64,000 nt of DNA from contig CADASL010000002.1 in NCBI GenBank assembly GCA_902790595.1, forward strand, positions 325,384-389,383, given 5' to 3'. This DNA is from an uncultured Bacteroidales bacterium (GTDB lineage: Bacteria > Bacteroidota > Bacteroidia > Bacteroidales > SZUA-534). The notes below the pieces were generated by a model. That model was given only the letters and a program-made list of their open reading frames with translations. It was not told the DNA's origin and ran no database searches. This document shows, one piece after another, positions 29,301 through 36,358 of this stretch (position 1 is the first letter of the stretch; every line of letters starts with the position of its first letter). A program made the position numbers and the translations under genes.

Positions 29301-29305
29301 TTCAT
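23375..29305 (-). CDS. Giant SpvB / FG-GAP / RHS-repeat secreted protein
   Basis: 1976 residues, signal peptide (about 1-22). The order resembles TcB/SpvB-RHS proteins. An SpvB-like N-terminus holds GAATYTLPFDLPEGINGMVP and VYNSQSGNGVAGMG. About seven FG-GAP/VCBS calcium-type repeats follow (DYDGDGKNE, DYNGDGLCD, DFNGDGLAD, DFNHDGKDD, DFDGDGFVE; about 310-700). Long YD/RHS repeats follow (about 950-1560), then the RHS-associated core, DPLIGRFLSPDPYMQNPSN and YSYCLNNPLKYTDPSGN (about 1630-1670). After the core a 300-residue variable tail starts with a Gly/Ala-rich hydrophobic stretch (about 1675-1800) and ends in a domain with no motif I recognise. RHS shells usually encapsulate a C-terminal effector. 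It lacks its own T9SS signal. Confidence 0.9.
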   Translation of the reverse strand: MKTITKIFAAMALALPFVNAEAEDYGFGDMGGVFNVSESGAATYTLPFDLPEGINGMVPSLGLVYNSQSGNGVAGMGVSIYGTSVITRTVKDIYHDGTAKGISYTDNDVYSLDGVRLIQKTGGSDFRPENSPLDTVTTSGTGIRQNFKVALQNGNTAYYNVKAAAVEPYIWYLSKIEDPYGNVINYSYTTFDSHTIYLSSVSYGMETTTGRTNTITFEYEERPDKINYIVNGCKRIMSRRLKSVTIKTNNVERNKYTLTYSNNDAFSRLTKVEESYGTTKLPPVKLFWNYFNTSITNNSIPVEIFDVTMEKFRNDMILLSGDVRGFGKSDLIVLDTRFSDISLYTKDPSGDFFAGPCTYPFPEDVDLMMNTAIKGTYIADYDGDGKNEIILPYMKGDDYGFFIKNTDSNILYSKSWPLNYQCEPIHTIGNFYNNGRSQILFLETIGWQKGHFDKNQPSKYYGGIIMKTDTESEKNIPFSLILPSTPKNIFASDYNGDGLCDIIVIQENGYTIFWNQGVTEGAVPFSDDKKQSFDNLKYAIMIQTGDFNGDGLADFLTNCTDEDDWHFYLNDGYGFFTHKIACTMDVHDHNFTDKDNKRFSCHVLDFNHDGKDDVVITKAKYQRRNILGDKFQKTYTYWMKSDGSALTNVKTASSNSDGDALNGCFTIGDFDGDGFVEFMNYGYDCYGETDTKAKFRIYNTIGISANTNKVSKISIGDVGITTNITYSTLADADIYIKGSGNYYPLVDLQIPLNVVKEETKHIAYNTYTTNYKYRGLRAHLLGKGGLGFTTIEVENNTTGELRKTTVNSLNETYYEPSEVTNTISQNGKTATTVTTFSVKTKSGYKNCHFTYPKTVNETGFYGEVVTTTNSYDSKFRLTQQHTVYDNNANMYRQINYSSFINAGRTSKPQTVEAKQKHKDDANIFSSKTTYKYDSKTGAVTEMIENSTKPVTHTYTYSSFGNMETHTVSASGITPVTTTYSYEVTNRFADTVSSSANGLITIYVYNNLGRLTRKQEGLKSSLQTTNYSYDAVGNISTIKYPDGTSTTYTRSWGTNGYKAYKVTATTTAQAPVTTWYDNIGREVLSSATGEKGVSLTTITSYNAQNGKVSTQSKSIGNISLTDTYTYNAMGQISKLVTSAGRTINYSHSKRSVTETQSNNKYLQRSYDAWGNLSSVSQNYCSSASYKYSSCGQPTSISYSDAGYQSYTVATMAYDSRGQQTSLTDVDADKTTYEYDALGRIIKQTDARNISTTNTYNDSGLLKKQVCGDVTTTYEYDSRLRLTKETTGSQSVSYTYDTHNRLTKKTYTIDGTSLNYSYVYDKNNGLMTSQTFPDGLKEEYTYDSYGNLTTIKIGGQRVWELSTYNGTYRTIKLGEAPLTLSKSYSSSNGALLSTTISNSNGPLHIFSYAFDGSGNLTNRYGMTSGNETFSYDEFDRLKTGVSYFINGNINSKTGIGNYTYDANKKNAVVQVQNSGNLIPKENVDVTYNAFNKVSTVTQGSNNLTITYGPDRQRVKTVLVSGSTTTTTLYTDNYEQRTVNGTTTTYHYVASPDGLIAVYVKKNGTTTPYYVETDHLGSIINLFDASGTKQFSATYDAWGKQTITKNAIGLTRGYTGHEHWNQFGLIDMNGRFYDPLIGRFLSPDPYMQNPSNLQNFNRYSYCLNNPLKYTDPSGNIVMTATVMGIFISAYMGAIINVGAQGVAGNVNSVGDFLLYSGIGSLAGFAGGYAGLAAGSICGGFGGGFCSGFAGGFTGGFITGAGNSWGNGDGFSDGLAKGGMTGLAAGLFAGTISGIMGGVDAYTNNRNFWTGKDVAMGRTRFAFRNTEKGVKAYQSWVRQQAMRERDIKANSKWQTARESDKAAIKNELHKINKCYPTKRNIMIDPNQIGPIDVTMQGSIQEGCAFNMYADGKLVKTIESGWYYKDTAIKLRLFNVDKITIEMIGTPIVPIETTIISPFEILESPTNYPSFETIIETRLPW

Positions 29306-29317
29306 AATCGGTTGTTT

Positions 29318-29797
29318 TTATTCTTTAATGATTCTCCAGGTTGTTTGTTCTTTTCCAATGGTTATCCGCATAAAGTAGATTCCGTTCGCGGCTTCCGACA
29401 GGTCTATCTGGTTGCTGTCGGTCAGGCTGCCACAGACTTTCACAATCCGCCCGTTGCCGTCGTACACTTCAATGCGGTCGTTGCCGGAGAGTTCCGCACC
29501 GTCAATGTCCACGCGTAGCGCACCCTTGGTAGGGTTGGGGTAGATTTTAATTTCGGCCTGACCGAGAGCGTCAATCTGGGGCTCGCCCAAATCGGCAACG
29601 GCTACGCTCTCTGCCGCAATAACAGTGTCGGGCTGTGCCATTTTCTTAAGCGTTTTTGCGAGCGTTATGGTTTTTGCCGTACGATTGCCCGCCGCATCAT
29701 ACGAGTAGCTTACCTGTGCCGACGATTCGGCCGCAATGCCCACAAACAGTGTGAGCAACAACGCACGTAGCGTTGTTTTTGAAAAAAGATGTTTCAT
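29318..29797 (-). CDS. Short T9SS type A sorting-domain protein with one YD motif
   Basis: 159 residues. A signal peptide (1-27, cleaved before QVSYSYD) is followed by a single RHS/YD-like motif, SYSYDAAGNRTAKT. A linker leads to a type A C-terminal sorting domain: IKIYPNPTKGALRVDI near residue 85, VYDGNGRIVK, NGIYFMRITIGKEQTTWRIIKE at the end. Such domains send cargo through the type IX secretion system. The stop is 12 bases before the RHS start, so the two are in one operon. It may be a T9SS-exported companion of the RHS protein, or a collapsed RHS gene that kept only its two ends. Confidence 0.82.
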   Translation of the reverse strand: MKHLFSKTTLRALLLTLFVGIAAESSAQVSYSYDAAGNRTAKTITLAKTLKKMAQPDTVIAAESVAVADLGEPQIDALGQAEIKIYPNPTKGALRVDIDGAELSGNDRIEVYDGNGRIVKVCGSLTDSNQIDLSEAANGIYFMRITIGKEQTTWRIIKE

Positions 29798-29810
29798 TGT
29801 TGTTTAGTAA
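29715..29810 (-). repeat. Direct repeat A, right copy (96 bp)
   Basis: 94 of 96 bases match 21581-21676. This copy covers the short 5' UTR and signal-peptide codons of the intact T9SS protein gene. Confidence 0.9.
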
Positions 29811-30190
29811 AAAAGTTATTTTTCAGTCATTTAATTATCACAACCCATAGCGATTCGCACAAAATTTATAAATCCGCAGGCCGCCGTTTGGGCAACCTGC
29901 GGATTGGTTAGTCAGTTGTTTGTATAATTTTAGTTTTTTAAAATTGTTTCTGTCTATCGGTTTTCAGAGTTAGTTGCTAACCACCTTCCTCAAAAAAACA
30001 ACACAAATATTATAACAAAAAATAATTTGGCAAACGGGGCAACTCACCCCAAAACTGTTATAATACTAACCAGCAATATTTTAACTTTTTAATCACTCCC
30101 CTATTTGAGTTGTTTTTGTTTGCCAGTGCAGAAAAAAACAAGTGTTTCGAATGTCAAAATTCACTTATTTTACCGAAAAAATTAAGCATT
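29811..30190. other. Divergent control region of the RHS locus
   Basis: 380 bases without a gene, very AT-rich. It holds repeat B (right copy, 29856-29905) with its AATCCGCAGG/CCTGCGGATT hairpin. To its right, GGGGCAACTCACCCC (30037-30051) is a short hairpin. Promoters for both directions should be here, but no clean -33/-7 match was found. A weak TATTTG (about 30103) precedes the right-hand gene. Confidence 0.6.
29856..29905. repeat. Direct repeat B, right copy (50 bp with hairpin)
   Basis: 45 of 50 bases match 22151-22200, same orientation. The hairpin arms are identical in both copies; four of the five differences lie in the loop. Confidence 0.8.
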
Positions 30191-31801
30191 ATGAAAGCAT
30201 TAAAAATGATTTTGCCACTGCTTTTGGCTGCCAATTTCGCGTGCTCACACAAAAGTGAGACATACAAGCTGCTTGTCGAAGCCGATTCGCTGATTTTAGG
30301 GCATCGTAATTTCGATTCAGCCCTCCATATTCTAAGAAACATCGAGCCTAAAGGCAAGGAAGAATCAGCATACTATAATATTTTGGAAGTAGCGGCCAGT
30401 TATAGAAGCGAAAAACCTATAAAATCTTTCGACGGCATAAACGCCAGCATCAAATACTACACCGATAATTACGACGCGCGCAAATTAGCATACGCATATT
30501 TCTATAAATCAATAATTTTCACCAATAAAGACTCCCTAGAAAAAGATATGATAACGCTGTTCAAGAACGCCGAGCAGCACGCGCTGAAAACAACCGACTA
30601 CCGCCTGCTGGACAGGGTTTACTCTGGCCTGACATTTACAAATTCAACCTTCGCCGAAAAAGACGAGGCTCTGAAGTGCGCGCTGAAAGAACTTGCCTAC
30701 GCCCAAAAACTAAACGACAGCCACTTCAAAACAACCGCCCTGATGCATCTTGCACTCATTCATTTTTATATGACAAACAATGCTGACAGTGTTGCCTATT
30801 ACATCCGACAATGCGAAGCGTTGGCAGACGATGCCGAAAGCGAAATCAAATATTATATCTACAACTATATTGGCCAGACACTAATGCAGAATAACCCTTC
30901 GTCTGCGAAACAATATCTCACAAATGCTTTAAAGTACAATAAACAATCTGAAGCCTATTTGAATTTGGCCAAAATACTTGTTGCGGAGAACAATTACGAG
31001 GAAGCCCTGAAATATTGTGATTCAGCGTTGCTAATCAAACCCAGTTTGGCCTCTCGGGAAGAGACCTACAGACTTATGGCCAACTATTACTACGAAAACA
31101 AAGATATTGAGCAATATAAGAGGATAACTGATGAGTTAATAAATACAAAAACAACAATAACACAAGTTAAAGAAAACCGCAAATTGCTTGAATTGCAGCA
31201 GAAATTCGATTTCGAAAAGCAGCGGGCCGAATACGACATAAAAATCCAGAGACTTGGCGGAGTATTAGGGTTAACGGCATTTATAAGTTTGATTGTCTTT
31301 CTTTTATACCGCATACGCATACGCCAAACCGAGAACAAACGAATGGCCAGCGAACTACGCTACAAAAAGCTGAAGAGCAATCTGGACTTGTACGAAGAAC
31401 GCATTGCCGGGCTCGAAACCGAAAAGAAAAGCCAGTCGAAAGAGCTGGACGCGCTGAAAGAGAAGGCTGCGGAACTCAAAGACGCCGTGATGCGGAACCT
31501 GCAGCACGGCCACAACTTGTACGACCAGCTAACCCGATGCGAGTCTGCCGCCAACTGGAGCGATTTTGACCTGCTCTGCCTGCTCGATTTTGTGAGCACA
31601 ATCAATCCGGAGTTCACTCTCGGCCTCGAAAACAACTACAACGACTTGAACGGCAGCCAGAAGCTATTCCTTATTGTAAGCAACCTTCTGCAAAAGAGCG
31701 ACTTCGAAATCTGCCAAATGCTTGGGTTGGAGAAACAAAGCCTCCGCAACAAGCGAAACCGCATCAGCAAAAAAATGAAGACTGAAGCAAATGATAAATG
31801 A
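30191..31801 (+). CDS. TPR lipoprotein with membrane helix and C-terminal HTH-like end
   Basis: 536 residues. A lipoprotein-type signal (LLLAANFAC) is followed by about 330 residues of TPR-like helices (AYFYKSIIF, ALMHLALIHFY, YEEALKYCDSALL). One membrane helix (about 352-374), a coiled coil (about 380-450) and a C-terminal segment (FLIVSNLLQKSDFEICQMLG, then LEKQSLRNKRNRISKKM) follow. That segment looks like a LuxR/GerE-like helix-turn-helix. This layout is common in Bacteroidales one-component sensors. The ATG at 30191 is chosen over a start 27 codons earlier because it begins the signal peptide. It is divergent from the RHS operon and is a candidate regulator. Confidence 0.78.
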   Translation: MKALKMILPLLLAANFACSHKSETYKLLVEADSLILGHRNFDSALHILRNIEPKGKEESAYYNILEVAASYRSEKPIKSFDGINASIKYYTDNYDARKLAYAYFYKSIIFTNKDSLEKDMITLFKNAEQHALKTTDYRLLDRVYSGLTFTNSTFAEKDEALKCALKELAYAQKLNDSHFKTTALMHLALIHFYMTNNADSVAYYIRQCEALADDAESEIKYYIYNYIGQTLMQNNPSSAKQYLTNALKYNKQSEAYLNLAKILVAENNYEEALKYCDSALLIKPSLASREETYRLMANYYYENKDIEQYKRITDELINTKTTITQVKENRKLLELQQKFDFEKQRAEYDIKIQRLGGVLGLTAFISLIVFLLYRIRIRQTENKRMASELRYKKLKSNLDLYEERIAGLETEKKSQSKELDALKEKAAELKDAVMRNLQHGHNLYDQLTRCESAANWSDFDLLCLLDFVSTINPEFTLGLENNYNDLNGSQKLFLIVSNLLQKSDFEICQMLGLEKQSLRNKRNRISKKMKTEANDK

Positions 31802-31817
31802 GCGCGAAACCCCGCCC

Positions 31818-34001
31818 CTACATTTTCTCCACAAAATCCCTAATCATCGGCAAAGTTTTTTGGCACTCGGCGGAAATCCGCTCCAGGAGTTGCGCTGCAT
31901 CGGCTCCGTCGGTAGTTGTTTTTTCAAGCGTTTCGGTTGCCGATGTCATTCCCAGATAGCCGAAAGCCGTGAGCAGCGCGTGGTGTTTAAGACGGACTTT
32001 CTCGGTGTCGCCGTCCTTGAGGGCCGCGGTCAGTGCGCGAATGTCGTCGGGGATGGCCGTGCTATAAACGCCGAACACGCGCCGCAACTCCGCTTTGTCG
32101 CCGTTGCACACATCGAGTAGCGACTTGATATTGAACACACCGGCAACACCCATCGGCTCGCCGCCGGCCTGGCCTTCATCGGCCCTATCTTGCCCAATAC
32201 CAGCACATTTGCAGATTTTCATAATCAGCACATCGGGGTCGAACGGTTTTGAGACATAATCGTTCATACCGTTGGCCTGGCAGCGGTCGTGCTCCTCTTT
32301 GAAGGCGTGCGCCGTCATTGCAATAATGGGCACTTTGCTGTGCGGCGACTGCAGGTTTCGGATGGCCCGCGCAGCCTCGTTGCCGTCCATCACCGGCATC
32401 TGAATATCCATCAGCACCACATCGTATGCCGACTCGGCAACCTTTGCCACAGCCTCCTGGCCATTGTTGGCAATGTCAACCATCACGTTCCGGTTCCAGA
32501 GTTTCAGCGTGTCGGTGGCCAGCTGCTGGTTAATCTCGTTGTCCTCGGCAAGCAGTATCCGCAGCGGCTTGTCGGTCACCGGCTGGCTGTTCACGGCCTC
32601 AGGCTCGGCCGTCTGCGCACCCGACGGTTTCAGAATAAGGTTGAACCTGAACGTGGCGCCGTGGTCGGGCTCGCTCTCCACCGAAATCTCGCCGCCGTAC
32701 ATCTCCACCAGCTGCCGCGTGATTGACAGCCCGAGCCCCGTGCCGCCATACTTGCGCGTGGTGTCGGCGTTGGCCTGCGTAAAGCTCTTAAAAATCTCCG
32801 ACTGACGGTCTTTGGGTATGCCAATGCCGTTGTCGCTCACCTCAACGCCAATTTCAATGCTGGCGGCGCCCATTTTTATAACTTTGATATTCAGATTGAT
32901 AACACAATCGTCACCCGTGAATTTTATTGAGTTGTTGAGCAGATTGGTAAAAATCTGATTGATACGATAAGGGTCGCCAACCAGCATCACCGGAAGCGCC
33001 TCGTCAATATTCACATTAACGGTTATCTCCTTGTCGTGATGCCTGACATTCAGCGCGTTGACGCATTTCTCAATCAAATCGCGAAGGTCAAAATCTGTGT
33101 TTTCCAGAACCATCTTTCCCGCCTCAATCTTCGACAGGTCGAGAATGTCGTTTATAATGAAAAGAAGGTTTCGCCCCGATGTCTCGATATTCTCCAAATA
33201 TTTGAGCTGCTGCTCGTTAGGATTCATCTTAAGCAGCAGTTTTGTAAAGCCGATAATGGCGTTGAGCGGTGTGCGTATTTCGTGGCTCGTGTTGGCCAGA
33301 AACACCTCCATCATCTTGTTACTGTGGCTGATAACCTCGTTCACGCGTTCCAGCTCCACCTTCTGCTTGTTGATGGTGTCAACGGCCTGTTCCAGTTCGT
33401 GGTTCTGCTGCTCAATGCGGTACATCGCCTTCTGTAGCTGAATGTGCTGCCGGCTCGATTTCTTGAACGCAAGTTCCAGATTTCCGCGCTCAGCGTCAAT
33501 CCGCTCAATCATTTTTTGCGCCTCCTCGTTCCGGGTGGCCAAATCGCGGGCTTTTTCGAGCAGCTCCGCCTCGCGGTTCTTGGCAAAAACGGTTTGCGAC
33601 GTCACACTCACGCCCCGCAAAACGCCGTTGCTGATGTAGGGCGAGAAAACCAAATCGGTGCGCTTGACCACATTGTCCTCAAGCGTCTCCTCAAGTTTGT
33701 AGTGCATATTGCCACGATAGCGGGCGCAGGTCTTCAGATACATCGCCATATCAGGATTCTTGGTGTAAGAGCTGATATTGTCGCCCGTGTGGATGCAGCC
33801 CAGCGCGTGCTCGCTGTTGGTTGAGTCGTTGTCTGAGAGCAGAAAACCGTTCACATCGAAATAGAGCGTGCTGGTCCGCTTCTGCATTATCTGGTTGTAG
33901 TCGAACATTGCCGCCCGCCGCGCCGATTTCAGCACATACACTGCAAAAAAGATTGACACAACAAGCGCGAAAACCGAAATCAGGATTATGGATAGTAACA
34001 T
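31818..34001 (-). CDS. Hybrid histidine kinase with receiver and Hpt domains
   Basis: 727 residues. An N-terminal membrane helix (1-25) is followed by a PAS-like sensor region (about 35-150), a coiled coil (about 165-235), a HisKA domain with ANTSHEIRTPLNAI (phospho-His near 243) and an HATPase with DNGIGIP and GTGLGLSI. A receiver domain (VVLMDIQMPVMDG, Asp near 532) and a C-terminal Hpt-like bundle (KHHALLTAFGYLG, His near 670) close the protein. It is thus a multistep phosphorelay protein. An open frame continues 55 codons upstream through the tRNA-Met, which cannot be coding; the ATG at 33999-34001 begins the membrane helix. The output regulator is not nearby. Confidence 0.9.
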   Translation of the reverse strand: MLLSIILISVFALVVSIFFAVYVLKSARRAAMFDYNQIMQKRTSTLYFDVNGFLLSDNDSTNSEHALGCIHTGDNISSYTKNPDMAMYLKTCARYRGNMHYKLEETLEDNVVKRTDLVFSPYISNGVLRGVSVTSQTVFAKNREAELLEKARDLATRNEEAQKMIERIDAERGNLELAFKKSSRQHIQLQKAMYRIEQQNHELEQAVDTINKQKVELERVNEVISHSNKMMEVFLANTSHEIRTPLNAIIGFTKLLLKMNPNEQQLKYLENIETSGRNLLFIINDILDLSKIEAGKMVLENTDFDLRDLIEKCVNALNVRHHDKEITVNVNIDEALPVMLVGDPYRINQIFTNLLNNSIKFTGDDCVINLNIKVIKMGAASIEIGVEVSDNGIGIPKDRQSEIFKSFTQANADTTRKYGGTGLGLSITRQLVEMYGGEISVESEPDHGATFRFNLILKPSGAQTAEPEAVNSQPVTDKPLRILLAEDNEINQQLATDTLKLWNRNVMVDIANNGQEAVAKVAESAYDVVLMDIQMPVMDGNEAARAIRNLQSPHSKVPIIAMTAHAFKEEHDRCQANGMNDYVSKPFDPDVLIMKICKCAGIGQDRADEGQAGGEPMGVAGVFNIKSLLDVCNGDKAELRRVFGVYSTAIPDDIRALTAALKDGDTEKVRLKHHALLTAFGYLGMTSATETLEKTTTDGADAAQLLERISAECQKTLPMIRDFVEKM

Positions 34002-34078
34002 AATTTGTTGTTGATAAAATACTGCGCAATATACTTTTAAAAAGGATTCGATGGTTACCCCGATTGGCTGCCGGCCAC

Positions 34079-34113
34079 AAAAAAAAACGGCAACCGTTTC
34101 CGATTGCCGTTCT
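34079..34113 (-). terminator. Intrinsic terminator after tRNA-Met
   Basis: On the minus strand, AACGGCAATC, GGAAAC, GGTTGCCGTT and a run of at least seven T. It closes the tRNA transcript before the histidine kinase gene. Confidence 0.9.
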
Positions 34114-34120
34114 GTTGCTG

Positions 34121-34194
34121 TAGCGAGAGCGGGGCATGATCCCGCGACCTCATGATTATGAATCATGCGCTCTAACCAGCTGAGCTACCTCGCC
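34121..34194 (-). tRNA. tRNA-Met (CAT), elongator type
   Basis: Cloverleaf on the minus strand: acceptor GGCGAGG pairs with TCTCGCT (two G-U pairs), D arm GCTCAGCTGGTTAGAGC, anticodon arm CATGA-TTCATAA-TCATG with CAT anticodon, T arm GCGGG-ATCATGC-CCCGC. The T loop departs from the usual TTCAAAT form. CCA is not encoded. The first pair is a regular G-T, so it is not the initiator. tRNA-Ile with a lysidine-modified CAT is the alternative. A TATGTTTG box at 34220-34213 precedes it. Confidence 0.88.
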
Positions 34195-34289
34195 ATTCCG
34201 ATTAAGCGGGTGCAAACATACTGCCTTTTTTTGAAAATAAAAACAGATTGAAAAATTTTAGCTGCGATATTATTTTACAGCCTAATTTA

Positions 34290-34850
34290 TTATTTATCAA
34301 TCTGATAAAAGTACCTCCACAGCGGAGCCGCCATCAGAGCCTGCAGAATCTCGCCGCGTTGGAGCAGTCCGAACACCTCGTCGCGGCTTAACAAGTGCAC
34401 GCTGATGTCCTCTGTGGCATCGAGATGCTGGCCCGATATTTTCTCAACTCCTGTGGCAATGAATGTGTGGCTCATATTGGTGTTCGAACTTGGATTGGGC
34501 GACAGCGACAAAAAATGCCGCCACTCGCCGCCTCCAAAGCCTGTTTCCTCCTGCAATTCGCGCTTGGCCGCAGCCAGCAGTTCCTCGCCTTGCTCAACCA
34601 CTCCGCACGGCATCTCGTAGCAGGTCTTGCCCAATGCGTGGCGGTACTGCCGTTCCATCACAAACTGCCCGTCGTCGGTGGTGGCAATCACGTTCACCCA
34701 GTCGGGATACTCCAGAACGTAAAATTCGGGATGGATGCGGCCGTCGGGCAACTCCACCTTGTCGCGGCGCGCGGTGAGCCACGGCCGTTTGAAAAGGTAC
34801 TCACTCTCCAAAACACGCCATTTTCCTTCCTCATTGACAGAACTTTCCAT
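34290..34850 (-). CDS. NUDIX hydrolase (ADP-ribose pyrophosphatase-like)
   Basis: 186 residues with a full Nudix box, GVVEQGEELLAAAKRELQEE followed by TG (about residues 83-105), which binds Mg2+ and hydrolyses a nucleoside diphosphate linked to another moiety. The order (WRVLESEYLFKRPWLTARRD, then FVMERQYRHA, then Nudix box, then SPNPSSNTNMSH) fits ADP-ribose/ADP-sugar pyrophosphatases. The start at 34850 is preferred to one 23 codons upstream, which gives a hydrophobic, poorly conserved extension. Stands alone between tRNA-Met and pgi. Confidence 0.88.
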   Translation of the reverse strand: MESSVNEEGKWRVLESEYLFKRPWLTARRDKVELPDGRIHPEFYVLEYPDWVNVIATTDDGQFVMERQYRHALGKTCYEMPCGVVEQGEELLAAAKRELQEETGFGGGEWRHFLSLSPNPSSNTNMSHTFIATGVEKISGQHLDATEDISVHLLSRDEVFGLLQRGEILQALMAAPLWRYFYQIDK

Positions 34851-34952
34851 TTTTTCAGTTTTTTTTTCAAAAGTATGATTTATTTGGTAATAAATGTTTA
34901 ACAAGTCGAACAGGTTCAAAATGCCCTATTTCCGTGTGTTCTGTGGTTGGCA

Positions 34953-34990
34953 AGCAAAAAAATCCGCAGCCATTGCTGACCGCGGATTCC
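34953..34990 (-). terminator. Intrinsic terminator after pgi
   Basis: On the minus strand, AATCCGC...GCGGATT encloses a GTCAGCAATGGCT-like loop stem and is followed by seven T. It ends the gpsA-pgi operon. The arms resemble those of repeat B. Confidence 0.85.
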
Positions 34991-35012
34991 CTACCAATTG
35001 TTTAACTTAAAC

Positions 35013-36356
35013 CTATTTCAATTTTTCCTTAATCGCCTTTGATTCAGCCTCATAGCCAGGTTTGTCGAGCAAGGCGAACATATTTTTCTTGTAAGCCTCA
35101 ACGCCAGGTTGGTCGAACGGATTCACGTCGAGAATGTAGCCCGAAATGCCGCACGCCAACTCGTAGAAATAAATCAGTTGGCCAAGATTGAACTCGTCGA
35201 GTTTCGGAATCGAGATGCGGATGTTTGGCACACCGCCATCGACGTGGGCCAGAATAGTGCCCAGTTCGGCCATTTTGTTCACTTCGTCGATGTGCTTGCC
35301 CGACAAGAAGTTAAGTCCGTCAAGGTTTGCGGCGTCCGATGGAATTTGCAGGCTTGAGTTTGGCTTTTCAATCGAGATGACCGTCTCGAACAGGCAACGC
35401 TGACCTTGCTGAATGTACTGTCCCATACTGTGCAAATCCGACGTGAAATCGACGCTTGCGGGGAAAATGCCCTTCTGTTCCTTGCCCTCGCTCTCGCCGT
35501 AGAGTTGCTTCCACCACTCGGCAAAAAAGTGCAGTTTCGGGTTGTAGTTGGCCGTCAGTTCAATGCCTTTACCCTTCTTATACAGCGCGTTACGCACAGC
35601 GGCATACACTGCCGACGGGTTCTGTTCAAAATCGATGTCGGCGCCTGTCGATTTTTCCATTTCGGCGGCACCGCCCACAAGTTGCTCAATGTCGAATCCA
35701 GCAATGGCAATCGGCAGCAGGCCCACAGGTGTGAGCACGCTGAAACGGCCGCCCACGTTGTCGGGAATGACGTATGTCTTGTAGCCCTCTTGGTCGGCCA
35801 GGGTGCGCAGAGCACCACGTTTGGCGTCGGTGATGGCCACAATGCGGTCAACCGACTCTTTCTTGCCGAATTGCGCCTCGCAGTCGGCCTTCAGAATGCG
35901 GAAGGCGATGGCGGGCTCGGTTGTGGTTCCCGATTTCGAGATGACCACAATGCCCCATTTGCGGTTCTTCAGAACACCTTGAAGTTCAGTCAGATAATCT
36001 TCGCCGATATTTTGTCCCGCAAAAACAACCAGCGGATTGTTGTGCGGCTTGAGTTGAGCGAAACTGTCCGACAGAGCGTCGATGACGGCCTTTGCGCCAA
36101 GGTACGAGCCACCAATGCCGATGACAACAACCACCTCACACAACTGTTTCATTTTCTGCGCGGTAGCCTTGATGTCGGCAATCTCGGCAGCAGAAATCGA
36201 TGATGGCAGGTTCACCCAGCCAAGAAAATCGTTGCCTTTGCCAGTTTGTTTGTAAAGTGCGGTAATATTCTGTTTAACAGCATCTTTGTAGGCCAGAACG
36301 TCGGCTTTGCTGATGAAACCGAGCGTTTTTGAATAATCGACCTTTAAGTTCGACAT
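35013..36356 (-). CDS. pgi: Glucose-6-phosphate isomerase
   Basis: 447 residues, the shorter bacterial PGI form. It interconverts glucose-6-phosphate and fructose-6-phosphate in the cytoplasm. Visible: [15 protein letters not shown] (about 78), [16 protein letters not shown] (about 142), the conserved [19 protein letters not shown] (about 204), and the late [14 protein letters not shown] (about 410). The ATG at 36356 starts MSNLKVDY; 43 codons of upstream open frame overlap gpsA. It lies two bases after the gpsA stop, so the two are co-transcribed. Confidence 0.95.
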   Translation of the reverse strand: MSNLKVDYSKTLGFISKADVLAYKDAVKQNITALYKQTGKGNDFLGWVNLPSSISAAEIADIKATAQKMKQLCEVVVVIGIGGSYLGAKAVIDALSDSFAQLKPHNNPLVVFAGQNIGEDYLTELQGVLKNRKWGIVVISKSGTTTEPAIAFRILKADCEAQFGKKESVDRIVAITDAKRGALRTLADQEGYKTYVIPDNVGGRFSVLTPVGLLPIAIAGFDIEQLVGGAAEMEKSTGADIDFEQNPSAVYAAVRNALYKKGKGIELTANYNPKLHFFAEWWKQLYGESEGKEQKGIFPASVDFTSDLHSMGQYIQQGQRCLFETVISIEKPNSSLQIPSDAANLDGLNFLSGKHIDEVNKMAELGTILAHVDGGVPNIRISIPKLDEFNLGQLIYFYELACGISGYILDVNPFDQPGVEAYKKNMFALLDKPGYEAESKAIKEKLK

Positions 36357-36358
36357 TT

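Noticed and set aside
21505-29905. Insertion sequence or composite transposon
   Set aside because: No transposase, no terminal inverted repeats and no target duplication were seen; the flanking repeats are gene-derived direct repeats.
34001-34166. N-terminal extension of the histidine kinase
   Set aside because: It reads across the tRNA-Met gene and its terminator; the internal ATG at 34001 starts the membrane helix.
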